Positions 38,052 through 48,783 of a stretch of DNA of 64,000 bases are shown here, one piece after another (within the stretch, counting starts at the first letter, position 1; each line of letters starts with the position of its first letter). A program made the translations under genes and the position numbers. Source of the stretch: Dactylellina haptotyla (taxonomy: Eukaryota > Ascomycota > Orbiliomycetes > Orbiliales > Orbiliaceae); the NCBI GenBank assembly GCA_031310005.1, contig CM062387.1:1240001-1304000 (forward strand). The letters are read 5' to 3'. The notes under the pieces were generated by a model, which did not search any database, was not told the DNA's origin, and saw nothing but the letters and a program-made list of their open reading frames with translations.

Positions 38052-39148
38052 TCAACCCTGCTTCATTTTGTCCAGGATCCCTTGAGCATTGGCGAAACTA
38101 TACTCTGCCATCGTCTCCACCCACAGTTTGTCAGCTGCATCTCTTCCCTCTTGTGTATACAGGAACGGCGGAAACCTATCAAGATATAAAAATCAGCTTT
38201 TTAAACCATTTAAAAACGGGTCCAGGTTAATACTTACGGTCGAATTTCCCAATCGGCTAGATAGCATCCATGCGCTTCCTTGCCCTTGACACTTGACGCG
38301 TCAATAACTGTGGTACCGGCATCCGTCACCGCGCGTGCCACGAGTGCTTGGAATAGCTTCAATGCGACAGTCATAGCACCCGGGAGATTGCGATTAAAGT
38401 CCGTGCCCTTCAAGAAGCCGGGCTCGATAAGGTTGAGAACAACCTCATCGGACTTGACATAATCCGAATCGACGAATTTCCAAAGCCAAAGATGGCCTAG
38501 AAGTTTTGAAGTACCGTATGTGCCTTGACCGAACTTCTTGGGGTCATCGAGAGCTTTGAGGAGTGGGATGTCTTTATGTTCGGGTAGCTTTGCGATATTG
38601 GCAAGCGCCGAGCTGACGATGGTTATACGGCCGGGGCTACCCGGTGGTGACTTTGATTTGAGGGCGGGGAGAAGGAGGGTGGCGAGGAGAAAAGTAGATA
38701 GATAGTTGACCTGGTACGTCTCCTCATGACCAGTGCTAGAATTGGCGTCGAACTGTAATTTGTTACAGCCTGCGTTTAGGATGGCGATATCGAGGCGCGC
38801 GAGTTGACTTTCGACACGACCGACGAACGATTGGATGGAGCTGTAGGAGTTCATATCCAACGGCCAGACTTCGATAGTTGTATTCGGATGTGCTTTACGA
38901 AGGGCGTTCGCCGCTATCTCACCCTTGTCAGTTGATCGGACAGCCATTATAAGGTGTGAGAGTTTGTGGGATAGAAATTGGCGGGAGGATTCGAGGCCGA
39001 GACCGGTGTTAGAGCCGGTGACGATGGCGACCTTGCCGGTCAGGTCAAGGTCTTTAGGAAATTGAGGAGGGGATGTGTGCTGGGAACGCCAGAAGCGACG
39101 CCAGTAGTTAGAGGTAAGAGGCTGCATCTCTCGTGAGGTAGGCATCAT
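38052..39148 (-). CDS. short-chain dehydrogenase/reductase
   Basis: Two exons (39148-38238, 38175-38052) encode about 344 residues. The 62-nt intron has a GTAAGT donor and a TGATAG acceptor. Without splicing the protein would end after 'DWEIRP'; exon 2 supplies a typical C-terminal helix ('DAADKLWVETM'). The Rossmann nucleotide motif TGxxxGxG is 'TGSNTGLG' at about 44-51. NAG is at 125-127, the catalytic Ser at about 179-180, and YxxxK is 'YGTSK' at about 211-215. A short basic/aromatic N-terminal segment ('NYWRRFWRSQ') precedes the domain. This is the fungal retinol-dehydrogenase/WW-domain-oxidoreductase-like group, NADP(H)- or NAD(H)-dependent with unknown substrate. The start was set at the first ATG (39148) after a non-ATG open stretch. 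Confidence 0.88.
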
Positions 39149-39949
39149 AGCGACGATAAGTATGTATATATATTGGTGGGCGTATGTTCGTACTTTCAAT
39201 AGTTGTGTTTATACAAGTATAGGCTCTACAAACGAAGCTTATACATAGGTATATAAATGGGGATGAACGGTTGAGCTCCAATTGCAACGTTTTAGAATAC
39301 CGTATGAGAGTTCGATGCTGCTAGCTCGGGAGTATGCTAAGGAATTTTGAACAGCCAAGAACGAGAAGCTATCAGTGCGAAAAAGGACGTTTATATACAC
39401 GCGCGCGATTGAGGCTTCCCAGCGGAGATAAAGCCGCGATCACATCGCACGAGCCGAGATTGATCATGATCAGGACTACCAACGGGAATGAGAGTGCAAT
39501 TTGGTGTTGGAATGTGTGGTATTGTCGTCTGGCCCCGCGCTAGTCCGCAAGAGGAATACAATCTCGCAGCTTGGCGGGCGGCTTGGCATCGAGATCCCTG
39601 GCCGAGTGGTTCCGCAAGAGGACCTTCCCGCATTCAGACAATGATATCCACTTATTAAGGAACAGACCTCAATCCAACCTGCCTCAGTTTCCTATCTGTT
39701 CTATTCTCTGACTCAGAGAACTCAGGAGCTGGGACAGGATTTTTGAGGAGGAACTTCCGAACAGCCGTTGCATCTATTTTACCAACAGCATCTCTATCCA
39801 TCCAGCTGCATATACTACATATACATACCCGCCGTAAACAGCCAACTTGCGTTCGTTCGCCCGCCGATGGCAGCCACTGAAATCTGCCGGGGCTCCGTTT
39901 GTGCTTACGTTATTTGCGCACTTGATAGGAAGAACGAAATAAAACAATA
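39149..39949. promoter_or_regulatory. divergent promoter region
   Basis: 801 bp between the SDR (-) and the transcription-factor-domain gene (+). No specific site recognised. Confidence 0.35.
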
Positions 39950-41629
39950 ATGCCTGTAGCACCAATGCAGCCCGGTAAGCTCCAGCTAAGCTTTTCGCTC
40001 CCTTCGACTCGCATAATTGATTTCCCCTTCTAGAATATAATCTAATAACTTCTGCAGCAGGGGTCCATTTCATCGTGTCCACAGACACGACCAAGGCAAA
40101 CGCCGATACTCGGAAATTCATCCGAAGTCATGTCATGATGGGAAAGAACTTGGGAAAATCTCGGCCGAGGAAGAAAAATAATGCCAACAAGGGGAAGGCC
40201 AAAGAGGTTCCGCCACCATCTGACAATGACGCAGAACATGTCGAACAAGACTCACCACCGACTACTGAGCCCGAAACGCTTTGTGGAATCCCTGCTCGGG
40301 TTGGCTCAGATATCGATTTCAATAAATTCGCTGATTTCATAAAGCCATCTGTCCTGGATGAAGTTATCAAATGTAGAGTTTTCCTTCCATCCCTCCCCCC
40401 CCTCGTAACTAAACCTTTAACCTATTTCAAAATAAATATAGTTTCCAGAGAAGGGAAGAAAATACTATTTCCTTTAGAGCCATGCTTTGCGTTCGATCAC
40501 CATAGCAGGATGTGGTGGGAGGCTCTCAGTTATGACCCCGCTTACCTCAATACTACCGCATTCATGAGCCATGCGTATGTCAACATGATACGCGGGTATC
40601 GAGGGAACCCAATCGGCCAAGATGGGACTTACCACCTGGTAAAGACGGTACACTACCTGCGCGAGCGACTGTCGGCCGGACCGGGGCCCCTGTTATTCCA
40701 GGACTCGACAATTTTCATCATCTTGATGCTTGCCGTCTACGCCCACGTCATGGGGGAAGGAGAGACTGCCCGGCAGCATATGAAAGGCCTTCGTAGAATT
40801 GTTAATATGAGGGGTGGCATACGAACGTTCCGCCACACCGAAAAGCTCATGATGGAAATTCTAAGGCGAGAAGCCTCCGATTCAAGTTGTCTTCCGGTAA
40901 TAAAATGCTAACTCCTTGCTTAGGACTGACCTGGGAATCGCATTGCATAATGGTGTAACCCCCATATTCTTCCTCGACAATCCCTTCGCAGAACCGTTGA
41001 TACCCTACCCAGACAACTCGCCTCACCTCGTAGCACAGGGCGTTTCGAAAAACATACCACCCGGAGCGGAAAAGTTTTTTAACGGAATAAACCCCAAACT
41101 AAAAGAATCGTGGCAAATCATGAAGGTATTTTCCGTCTTGATGAATGTCACCGCTGAATCCCAGAAACGACTCCCGCAGTCTATCCTGTTGAATACGATG
41201 ACTTCAACCATGTATCGCTTGCTGGATATGAAGTTCAGCTCTGACACTATAGATGAAGCGATCCGACTGGGACTGCTCGCGTTCTGCTCGCACGTATTCT
41301 TACGCTGGCAGAGTGTAAAGCTGGACTATAACCACCTGCCAAATATTTACAAATCCTCGCTCGTAAATCTCAAATTTTCAAAAGATTTCCCGCCCCATGT
41401 TATGCTGTGGCTGCTGACCGTGGGAGCCATCTCGATATTTGCGGAAGAAGATGATGTTTGGCTGAAGCCATGGTTGAGGGTGAACTTTGAATTGTGCGAG
41501 ATACGCTCGTGGAGGGATATGAAGGAGAAATTGAAGGACATGATGTGGGTAGAACTTGTGCAGGATGAAGCTGGGGAAGGAGTGTACAATTCATGTGCTA
41601 CTAAAGGTTTGAGGGTGCAATCAATATAA
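39950..41629 (+). CDS. fungal transcription-factor-domain protein, no zinc cluster
   Basis: Four exons (39950-39974, 40061-40372, 40442-40865, 40924-41629) encode about 488 residues. The first exon is only 25 nt ('MPVAPMQPG'). Exon 2 gives the conserved 'ADTRKFIRSHVMMGKN' followed by a basic patch ('RPRKKNNANKGKAK'), a feature of this family. The middle ('YPxE-like FPLEPCFAF', 'MWWEALSYDPAYLNTTAF') and 'MRGGIRTFRHTEKLMMEILR' blocks match the fungal-specific transcription-factor helical domain. There is no Zn2Cys6 cluster, so it may act as a partner rather than bind DNA itself. Intron 2 is a multiple of three without a stop. Intron 3 is required to restore the block 'EILRTDLGIALH' and appears to be GC-AG. 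No gene cluster accompanies it. Confidence 0.82.
40866..40923 (+). other. GC-AG intron in the transcription-factor-domain gene
   Basis: The exon ends 'ctaag' and the intron begins GCGAGA, runs 58 nt and ends in TTGCTTAG. A perfect branch TGCTAAC lies at 40906-40912. Only this 5' boundary gives a phase-2 junction and the conserved 'LR-x-DLGIALH' block; no GT in the area does. Confidence 0.65.
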
Positions 41630-42130
41630 AACTGTTCGCGCTCACTCGGTTCATAATGCTATCTAATATAACATGTCTCCGCACTTTCGTCCTGTTGATA
41701 ACCTGCAAGCTAGCGAATGCAATAATATGTTTCAAACGGAAGGCATTCGAATTCCCCTCGTTTGGGATCGAGGGTATGCCCAATGGTGCCGTTGCCGCCA
41801 AGCGATCACCCCTGGGTGGATTTGTCAGCAGGATTTGCGTGGGCGCGCGAGATCACGGGGTAACGTTATCCCCTTTGCCCCGCGAAGTCCACCGCTTCTC
41901 GTCCTTTCTTCTTCCTTTGTTAATTTCTCATATTCATATTCATCGTTCAGGGCTGTCTTTGCATCTGATTTCGACTCTTCCGGTCCCTTACAGTGTTGCG
42001 GAACTTCAAAATTTTGGCCCCAGACAACAGTGGCAAACCAACCAAATTGGCGACATCCCTCGGTCGCTTCCTCTCCCCATTTGCGTTCCGCTACTGCAGC
42101 GGCACATCATCCCCCCTTCTCGTTCCCAAT

Positions 42131-43195
42131 ATGGTTGCCCGAAATGCAAAAATAGCTGCGGTGCCGGTTCGAACTTCAGCTCGAATCTCTACACGCTTAA
42201 AGGCCACAAAAGCTGCTGGGGCTTCACCAGTCCTAGCCAAAGCTAAATCAAACGGCGTCTCGAAATCCAAAGCACCCGCCAAAGTGGCTGGAAACCCGGC
42301 GAAAGCTGCTGCCGCTACTAAATCCACCACCAAAGCAAAAACCACTTCAAAAGCTAAATCTAAAAAGTTGGCCGTGGAAGAAGAGGAAATAGAGACTAAA
42401 GTTACAACTGCAACTACTACAATTGTCCAGGTTGCCGAGCCAGATGGGTCCGAAGAAACCGTGGTCACCACCACTCTCACCACAGATGTCCACCCGGGCA
42501 TAACCCACCTTCTCAAGGTGAACCCAAAACTGGCAACCGTTATATCTCGCCATGAGTGTACCATTTTCTCTCCCGAGGGTCTCCGCGAGCCCGTTGAACC
42601 GTTCCAAGCCCTCTGCAGCGGAATAATCGCCCAACAGGTCTCCGGCGCCGCTGCGAAGTCCATCAAAACAAAGTTCATCGCCCTGTTCAACGATGAATCC
42701 AAATTCCCTGCACCTGCGGAAATCCTGACCGTAGATCTACCAACTTTACGAACCGCGGGTCTATCTCAGAGGAAAGCGGAATATATCTCTGGTCTTGCAA
42801 AGATGTTTGACGAAGGCGAGCTAACTAACGAAATGCTAATGAACTCTCCCGATGAAGTCGTCACGGAAAGCCTGATCAAGGTCCGCGGGCTGGGCTTGTG
42901 GTCCGTTCAGATGTTCATGATGTTCGCCCTCAAGCGTACAGATGTGTTTGCTACCGGTGATCTAGGGATTCAGAAAGGTATGGCTGTCATGGCGGGTAAA
43001 GATGTCAACAAACTCAAATATGCAAAGGAGAAGAGTAAGTGGAAGTATATGAGCGAAGAGGATATGCTGAAACAGAGCGAGGCGTTTAAGCCTTATAGAA
43101 GCATCTTGAGTTGGTACCTGTGGAGACTGGCGGACACGGATGTTGAGGTCATGAAGGAGAAAGAATCCGCAAAGAAAAAGAAGAAGAAGGAATAA
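42131..43195 (+). CDS. MAG1: DNA-3-methyladenine glycosylase (Mag1/AlkA family)
   Basis: Single exon, 354 residues. This nuclear base-excision-repair enzyme removes 3-methyladenine and other alkylated purines. The helix-hairpin-helix 'LIKVRGLGLWSVQMF' lies at about 248-262 and the catalytic aspartate is D277 in 'VFATGDLGIQKG', the HhH-GPD arrangement. 'PFQALCSGIIAQQVSG' at about 157-172 is the conserved first helix of the domain. The N-terminal 80 residues are Lys/Ala/Ser-rich like a histone H1 tail, and the C-terminus ends in a run of lysines; both suit DNA binding and nuclear import. The open frame extends 46 codons upstream without an ATG, and the first ATG (aatATGGTT) was taken as start. 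Confidence 0.94.
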   Translation: MVARNAKIAAVPVRTSARISTRLKATKAAGASPVLAKAKSNGVSKSKAPAKVAGNPAKAAAATKSTTKAKTTSKAKSKKLAVEEEEIETKVTTATTTIVQVAEPDGSEETVVTTTLTTDVHPGITHLLKVNPKLATVISRHECTIFSPEGLREPVEPFQALCSGIIAQQVSGAAAKSIKTKFIALFNDESKFPAPAEILTVDLPTLRTAGLSQRKAEYISGLAKMFDEGELTNEMLMNSPDEVVTESLIKVRGLGLWSVQMFMMFALKRTDVFATGDLGIQKGMAVMAGKDVNKLKYAKEKSKWKYMSEEDMLKQSEAFKPYRSILSWYLWRLADTDVEVMKEKESAKKKKKKE

Positions 43196-43546
43196 AAGTT
43201 CCTTTGCTTGTGGTTCACTTTTAAAAGGGTTGTATATGTATCATGCCTAAAGGCGGCGGTTTGGACAATACGGCGGCGTTGTAAGGCGGTTTCCATTGTA
43301 GTATTAAACATCTTTTATATTTTGGCATCGGATGGTATTTATTCTTTCTTGCGAGTGTCTGGTATTATTCGATATGATACATAAACTTGAGTCCCTTGAA
43401 CGCCCGTAATTTTAATTTTCAAAAACGCCACGTCGTCCCGTAGAGCCGAGTCGAGATATTTACACTGTGTATCTTTAAGAGTAACTCTCTAGTCATCTTT
43501 TACCCCTAGAATAATTTCAGGGATTTAGGGAATTTGCTTCAGTTTT

Positions 43547-44372
43547 TTAGACAGCAGCTTCCGCCTCGGGCATCTTCATTCTCCATCCGCCCCCGCCTCT
43601 TCCACCGCCCCAACCGAATAGGAAGACTCCACTTCCACTGATAGCATTCCAAGCCATAACTCCTAACGCCAGAACTCTTGGACCACCTCCCGGTCGTGAA
43701 ATCGCAATCCTTCCATTCTTGTCGGAATTTCGGCCGTTCATTAATAGATATATCATGCTCCACGACGACAGAACCCCGGCTGCATCGCGTCCGAACCCAA
43801 GGTAGGACATGTAGGCAGACAGTGCGAATGTGAGTGACGTTACCGGCAGGAAAGCAGGACGTGGTAATATGCGCGGTCGTTCGTCACGGAGCATGCGAGC
43901 GAACGGGAAGAGGTAGGCGGTTAGAAGCGCGCTGGATGCCCCGCTGACGGGTGATCCTGTTCAGAAATTGTAATTGTCAGCGGAGATATTCAATTGGTGA
44001 TGCGGTGACCAAGAGGGCCGAGAGAAAAGTGAGAGAGGTTGAAATCCACGAAAATGACGTACTACACCATAACGCGGAAGCGAGCTTGAAACGGCCGTAC
44101 AACGATTTGTCGTCTTTCGGATCGGTGGGAGCTGGCGGAGGCGGGGGGATTGAGGACGGCATGACGCTGGCGGCGACACCCTTCAGGTGGGAGGATACAC
44201 GGGGCGGGAGAATGAGATCGAGCAGGGAAGAGGGAGACTTGAGCAGAGGTTGCGGGGTGAGGCCGGTGTGCAAGGTGGGCGACTGCAATTGCATTCTTGT
44301 TATTGCGGGAGGGCCTGCTGGTGTCTTGGAAAAAGGGCTAGCAGCCGGCATCCCGGCTCTGGCGGACGTCAT
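43547..44372 (-). CDS. AIM19: Aim19-like mitochondrial membrane protein
   Basis: Two exons (44372-44063, 43956-43547) encode about 239 residues. The 106-nt intron has a GTACGT donor and a CGCTGAC branch. It joins 'KLASALWC' to 'SPVSGASSALLTAYLF'; without it the frame stops. Hydrophobic segments are seen around 'SSALLTAYLFPFA', 'VTSLTFALSAYMSYLG', 'AGVLSSWSMIYLLMNG' and 'VLALGVMAWNAI'. The block resembling yeast Aim19 ('W-S-x-x-YL') and the following 'GRxW...N' block suggest the AIM19 family, found in mitochondria and named for altered mitochondrial inheritance; its molecular role is unknown. The N-terminal half is Pro/Ser-rich. An in-frame ATG at 44657 would add 95 low-complexity residues and seems less likely. 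Confidence 0.65.
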
Positions 44373-46120
44373 TGCAACGCGGAAAATCCAACAGCGACTG
44401 TGTAACCTTGTCGGCGAGGTGCAATTGATTGATACCGAGATGTGAGGCCGGCGACGACGACTGCAGCTGGTGTTTGTGATGGATTCGGAGCATGTCGGTT
44501 CATCTTTCGAGATGCCCTCGGCCGCTGCTGGGAGGAAGCTCTGACAGGGACGGGTCGAGTGGGAGCGGGCACAGGTCGCGGATCGGTGAAATGTGTTGTC
44601 GCGCCCTCTGCGGCAACAGCTACTAAAACCCGCAACGTTGTCCCCCTCCGCCCACATTTCTCTCCCTTCTCCTCTTCACTCATCACATCATCAAAACGAA
44701 CTGAGCTATGCATACTCATTTAATAATCACAATCCTATCTCTGAAAGTTCTCTGAAAGTATCAGTCTCATTCAATAATAATAATAACTATAGTAATTATA
44801 ATAACGGACAGGTGTTTGATTGACAAATCATTCACCTTTTATGGCTGCTTTCACTATCACAATAATAAATACATATAGAGCAGCAAAGGGGAAGATACAG
44901 AAAAGGCATGCCGTCTGACCAAAGCCGAAGGACCCGTCTATTATTAAACTATCACATAATGACTGGTAACCAAGGACCAATCGATTTACCTACAAAACCA
45001 CAAGATCATGGAGTATATACCGTATCAAACATAAATCTCACAAGAAAACAATTGTTCATACATAATATGCGAATAATGAGACTAGCAAGATCCATAATAT
45101 GGGCCATATAGATGCCCATAACTGAATTCTGGAAGCATCACCACCATGACTAACATCTAACACTAGTCTGATGAGCACACCAGCACTAAATGGTGCTCAA
45201 TACGACGGACGCAGCAACGTCTTCTTCCAGTGTTGTATGCCCTGCACTTTTAATGCTCATTTTGTTACGATAAACATGCCGTTGCAAACTGTTCATGCTC
45301 GGTGGGAGAACAGGGCTTGGTCGATTCGGAGATAGTTTCATATGTATCACCTCGACACTAAAGGTCTCGAGGCAGATGGCCGTGGGCGACCAATGAGGGT
45401 GGGAGTGAGAGTGAAAATGAAGATGAGTATAATAGGGGCAATACGAAAACAAGATGTGCCTTCGGTTGCCACCGTCGGTCTTGTTAAAGACTAGCAATTT
45501 CAGACCTTTCGTTTACTGAAGGAGCTAGTAGGCAGACATCATGCTCCGATGTTCCCGATACCATATGTTTAGTATCTAGTTCCGTGTGTTATCTCATAAG
45601 TATCAGGGGGAAAAGTATAACATTGTGGACATCTTTATAATACCAAAATGTTTTACAGATAGAAACAAATTCACATCGCCATCTCCGTTACTCGATTCTC
45701 GTGACAAAAGTTTGCTTTGTACTACGTCAACCATGCCATTCTTTGTGAAATTTGCAAGGCACCACTGAAAATCTCATTAAAACAGCATTCAATCCCTAAG
45801 ATGAGATATTCAGATTCCACAAGAGATCCCGCTTAAATAGTAAGTATGTACAGAGAAAAATTTCAGGCCCCCAGGCAGGCACAAATACAGAACGCCACGC
45901 AGGATGCAAACCTTACATAACGACAAGAAAGAAAGTAAAAAGTCAGAAGCCCACTCCACAGTATATATGCAAATGCCGCAAAGAAAAATTTTGAGTTGAA
46001 CAATAGGCACCGACGGCTTTTTACAGAAACTCCAAGAAGAGACACATAGCAATCTTAGGTGACAACTCCACCAAAATTGTACTGACGAAAATAACAATCC
46101 CAAAAAATAAAATAAAATAC
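44373..46120. other. intergenic region, nothing supported
   Basis: Contains a run of AAT/TAA units near 44776-44812 and otherwise A/T-rich DNA. It includes the promoter of the AIM19-like gene and the 3' flank of IMA1. Confidence 0.45.
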
Positions 46121-48783
46121 TCACAGCCCCCATGTACCAGTGCCCCTCGGCTGGTTGAACTGTTGGGATGAATAGCTCCCGCCTTGTGAATTCCATGGGT
46201 TTGGCGTATTATGCACACCCGCAGGCGGAACTTTCATAGATCTTGTCGTTGTTGCACCGAATCGCTCCGGCGTAGGTGTCTTGACGCCACTATCCGTTCG
46301 TTTGCCCCATGACGAGAAATTAGATCTGTTAGTCAATGTGCCACCGGTATCACCGTTCAGACCACCACCAAGTGATAACCCTCCAAACCCAGTGGCAGTG
46401 GGTTTCGAAGATGGTGGGGAAGGCTTGTGCTGGAACGAAGGGCTCGGGATCCGATTCGGGTTGGGCATGAAGCCACCAACTGGCTCGCTGACACCAAGGT
46501 CTCGCGAATTTCTTCGCTTGAACGTGGGTTTCTCCTCCTCGACGACATGCGTTCCTTTAAAGAGAGCCGCTTTACCAAAGGCCCATGTTTGCTGAGATGC
46601 AAGCGAGAAGAATAGCATTCGCATTATAAGTTTCACAAGTTGCGTCTGCCCTAGTGGAGCTGCTGGAGGGATTGCACCAAGGTCTATTGTTCCGTCGGAC
46701 AGAATTGGGAGGGCAGTATCCGTTGGCGTAATATCCAGCGTAAGGGCCGGGGAAGTGGGCATATTGGCTGTGCTCAAATGGATAAGTTGGGCTGGAGCAA
46801 TGAACCCGAGCATTTCAGCAGAGACAACTAGACTACCGGCAAATTCCAGTAAACAAACCAAAATAACGACGATTCGTTTCCACATCTGGCCGATACTGAG
46901 TATCCTCGATTCGGAATTGAACGCTGCGTCCACAAATCTAGTACCGGTGCCCACCATAAATGCGAGAAAAAGGCCGGCGCAAGCGGGAGGACCACCGGAG
47001 GACACAAGCAGAATGAGGCCTAAGTATACCGCCAACAGACGAGCAGCTTCTCTACTAACACGGTGAGCTCGCTTGGCAAGAATTCCAGGTTGGTTCATGG
47101 GCTTTGCCTCGTCGAGTTTAGCGGCCACTTCAAACAAGCTTTCCAAGCCGGTATGTTTGTTCATTAAACCGTCAATTAATAGGCTCTTGGGGCGCATTGC
47201 CGACCTCGGTTTCATCGGTGAGTCGTTTACTTCAGTTTTGGCATCGTCGTTATCCTCGTCAGAAGAGTTGCCATTGTAGTCTTCGCGTGTCTGACTGGCA
47301 TAATAACCAAGCGGTGAGGTTGGTCGGTGCTGTGAGAAGGATAAATTGTTGAGAGATTGCTGGGAACCAGAAAAATCTGGTTCGTTGAAGCTTGGATTCC
47401 AATCCATAGCGTCGGGATCCGCTGCCGGTAGCAAAGTGGGCTGCTGATTATACGAAGAACTAGGCGATTGGTAGTTGCCGTACGACGGCTGGGATTGGGA
47501 AGCTTGAGAGTTATGGTAAGGTATTATTGCGGGGTTCGTATATGCATGTCGGTTTTGGCTCGCCGGGCTAACTCGTTGGTTAGGCCTGAAGGGCATTCCG
47601 CCCTGGGGTTCCTGAGCGGGCGCAGCCGGTGCGATTAGATCACCTGTAAGAGCCGGTCGAGATTCCTTCAGAGAGATGGTCCGAACAGGGTGGGTCACTT
47701 TTAACGAGGTGAATGCCACCCATAATAGGAGAACTTCAATGAGGAGGCATGAGTTGCTCAATATTATGATTTCCTTTTCGGATTTGAGGAGACCGCCAGG
47801 TCCGAGAAACCACCAACTGAGACCCATAAACGTTGCAACCACGAGTTGACACAACAAGTAAGGAAGCCAGTCTTCAACGTACGACCCCGGGCTACGCCGG
47901 ACTTCCAGCCATTTGTAGTTGTAGAAAGAAAGACATAGCGCCCAGGGGAAAAGGTAACCGACCCAGCGCGAGGAAACGCCGTAGCAGTCTATTTTCAAGT
48001 AAGCCCCCATAAGCGACCCCTTGATGCAAGTGCTCCATCCAAATTTATCGAGTTCTTCGATGGAGTCAGACGGCATGGCAACAAGTGAAACGTTGAATTG
48101 CCAAAACATCAGAATAAGGATGCAGGCCCAGTAGGCGGCACCCCACACGTACCAGCCCAGAACCATGAATATTTCTATCAGCGCCATGAGAGGGCTTTTC
48201 GGTTGAGCGAGCTTGTTTGACCGGACCATTTTGTTAGTGTTCTCCAGCAGCCGCCCTAAGCCTTGGGTTTTGGCTTTGTAGTTGATCTGGCGGAGCCGGT
48301 CGTTAACCTTCGGGGCACAGTCACCACACAGCGGCGGGTATTTCTCCTCGAGCTGGCGTCTGAAATCGGAAATATGTTCGGCGAGGTATTCGTAGTTCGG
48401 ATCGGATTCGTCGGGAAGGTAGTTGGCGAGCTGTTGCACGATTATAGCGTGGTTGTTCTCACAGGACCTGCAGCAGACGGAGACGTCTTGTTTAATACGG
48501 CGACTGCCAGGAGCTTTGACTTCGTATGCGTAGCGGATGAAGGGTTTGTCGGGTGTTGGGATGGGGTCGATGATTTCGCCCTTCTGTTGTTCAGAATAAG
48601 CCGGTTAGAGGAATGCAGTATCTAAGCAAAGGAAGGGGAAAGACGCCGTACCTCGTTGAGGTTGTTGGTAGCCAAGCATTGCGGGCATTCGAACCGTCGG
48701 ATGGGGCCAGCTCCCGGTCTAGGGATGTAGGATGGTTTGTTGCAGTAGAAGCAACTGACTTTTATTTTGGAACTTCGCAGCAT
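46121..48783 (-). CDS. IMA1: inner nuclear membrane protein Ima1-like
   Basis: Two exons (48783-48652, 48583-46121) encode about 864 residues. The N-terminal Ima1 domain carries four CxxC-type pairs: C11/C14, C33/C36, C82/C85 and C130/C133, which likely bind zinc. Several membrane segments follow ('MALIEIFMVLGWYVWGAAYWA', near 200-360) and again near 500-630. A disordered Ser/Pro/Asn/Gln-rich stretch lies between and after them. S. pombe Ima1 and vertebrate TMEM201/Samp1 belong to this family; they sit in the inner nuclear membrane and link heterochromatin or the nuclear envelope with the cytoskeleton. The intron (68 nt, GTACGG...CAACAG) falls right after the second CxxC. The protein is longer than S. 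pombe Ima1, due to the disordered parts. Confidence 0.9.
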
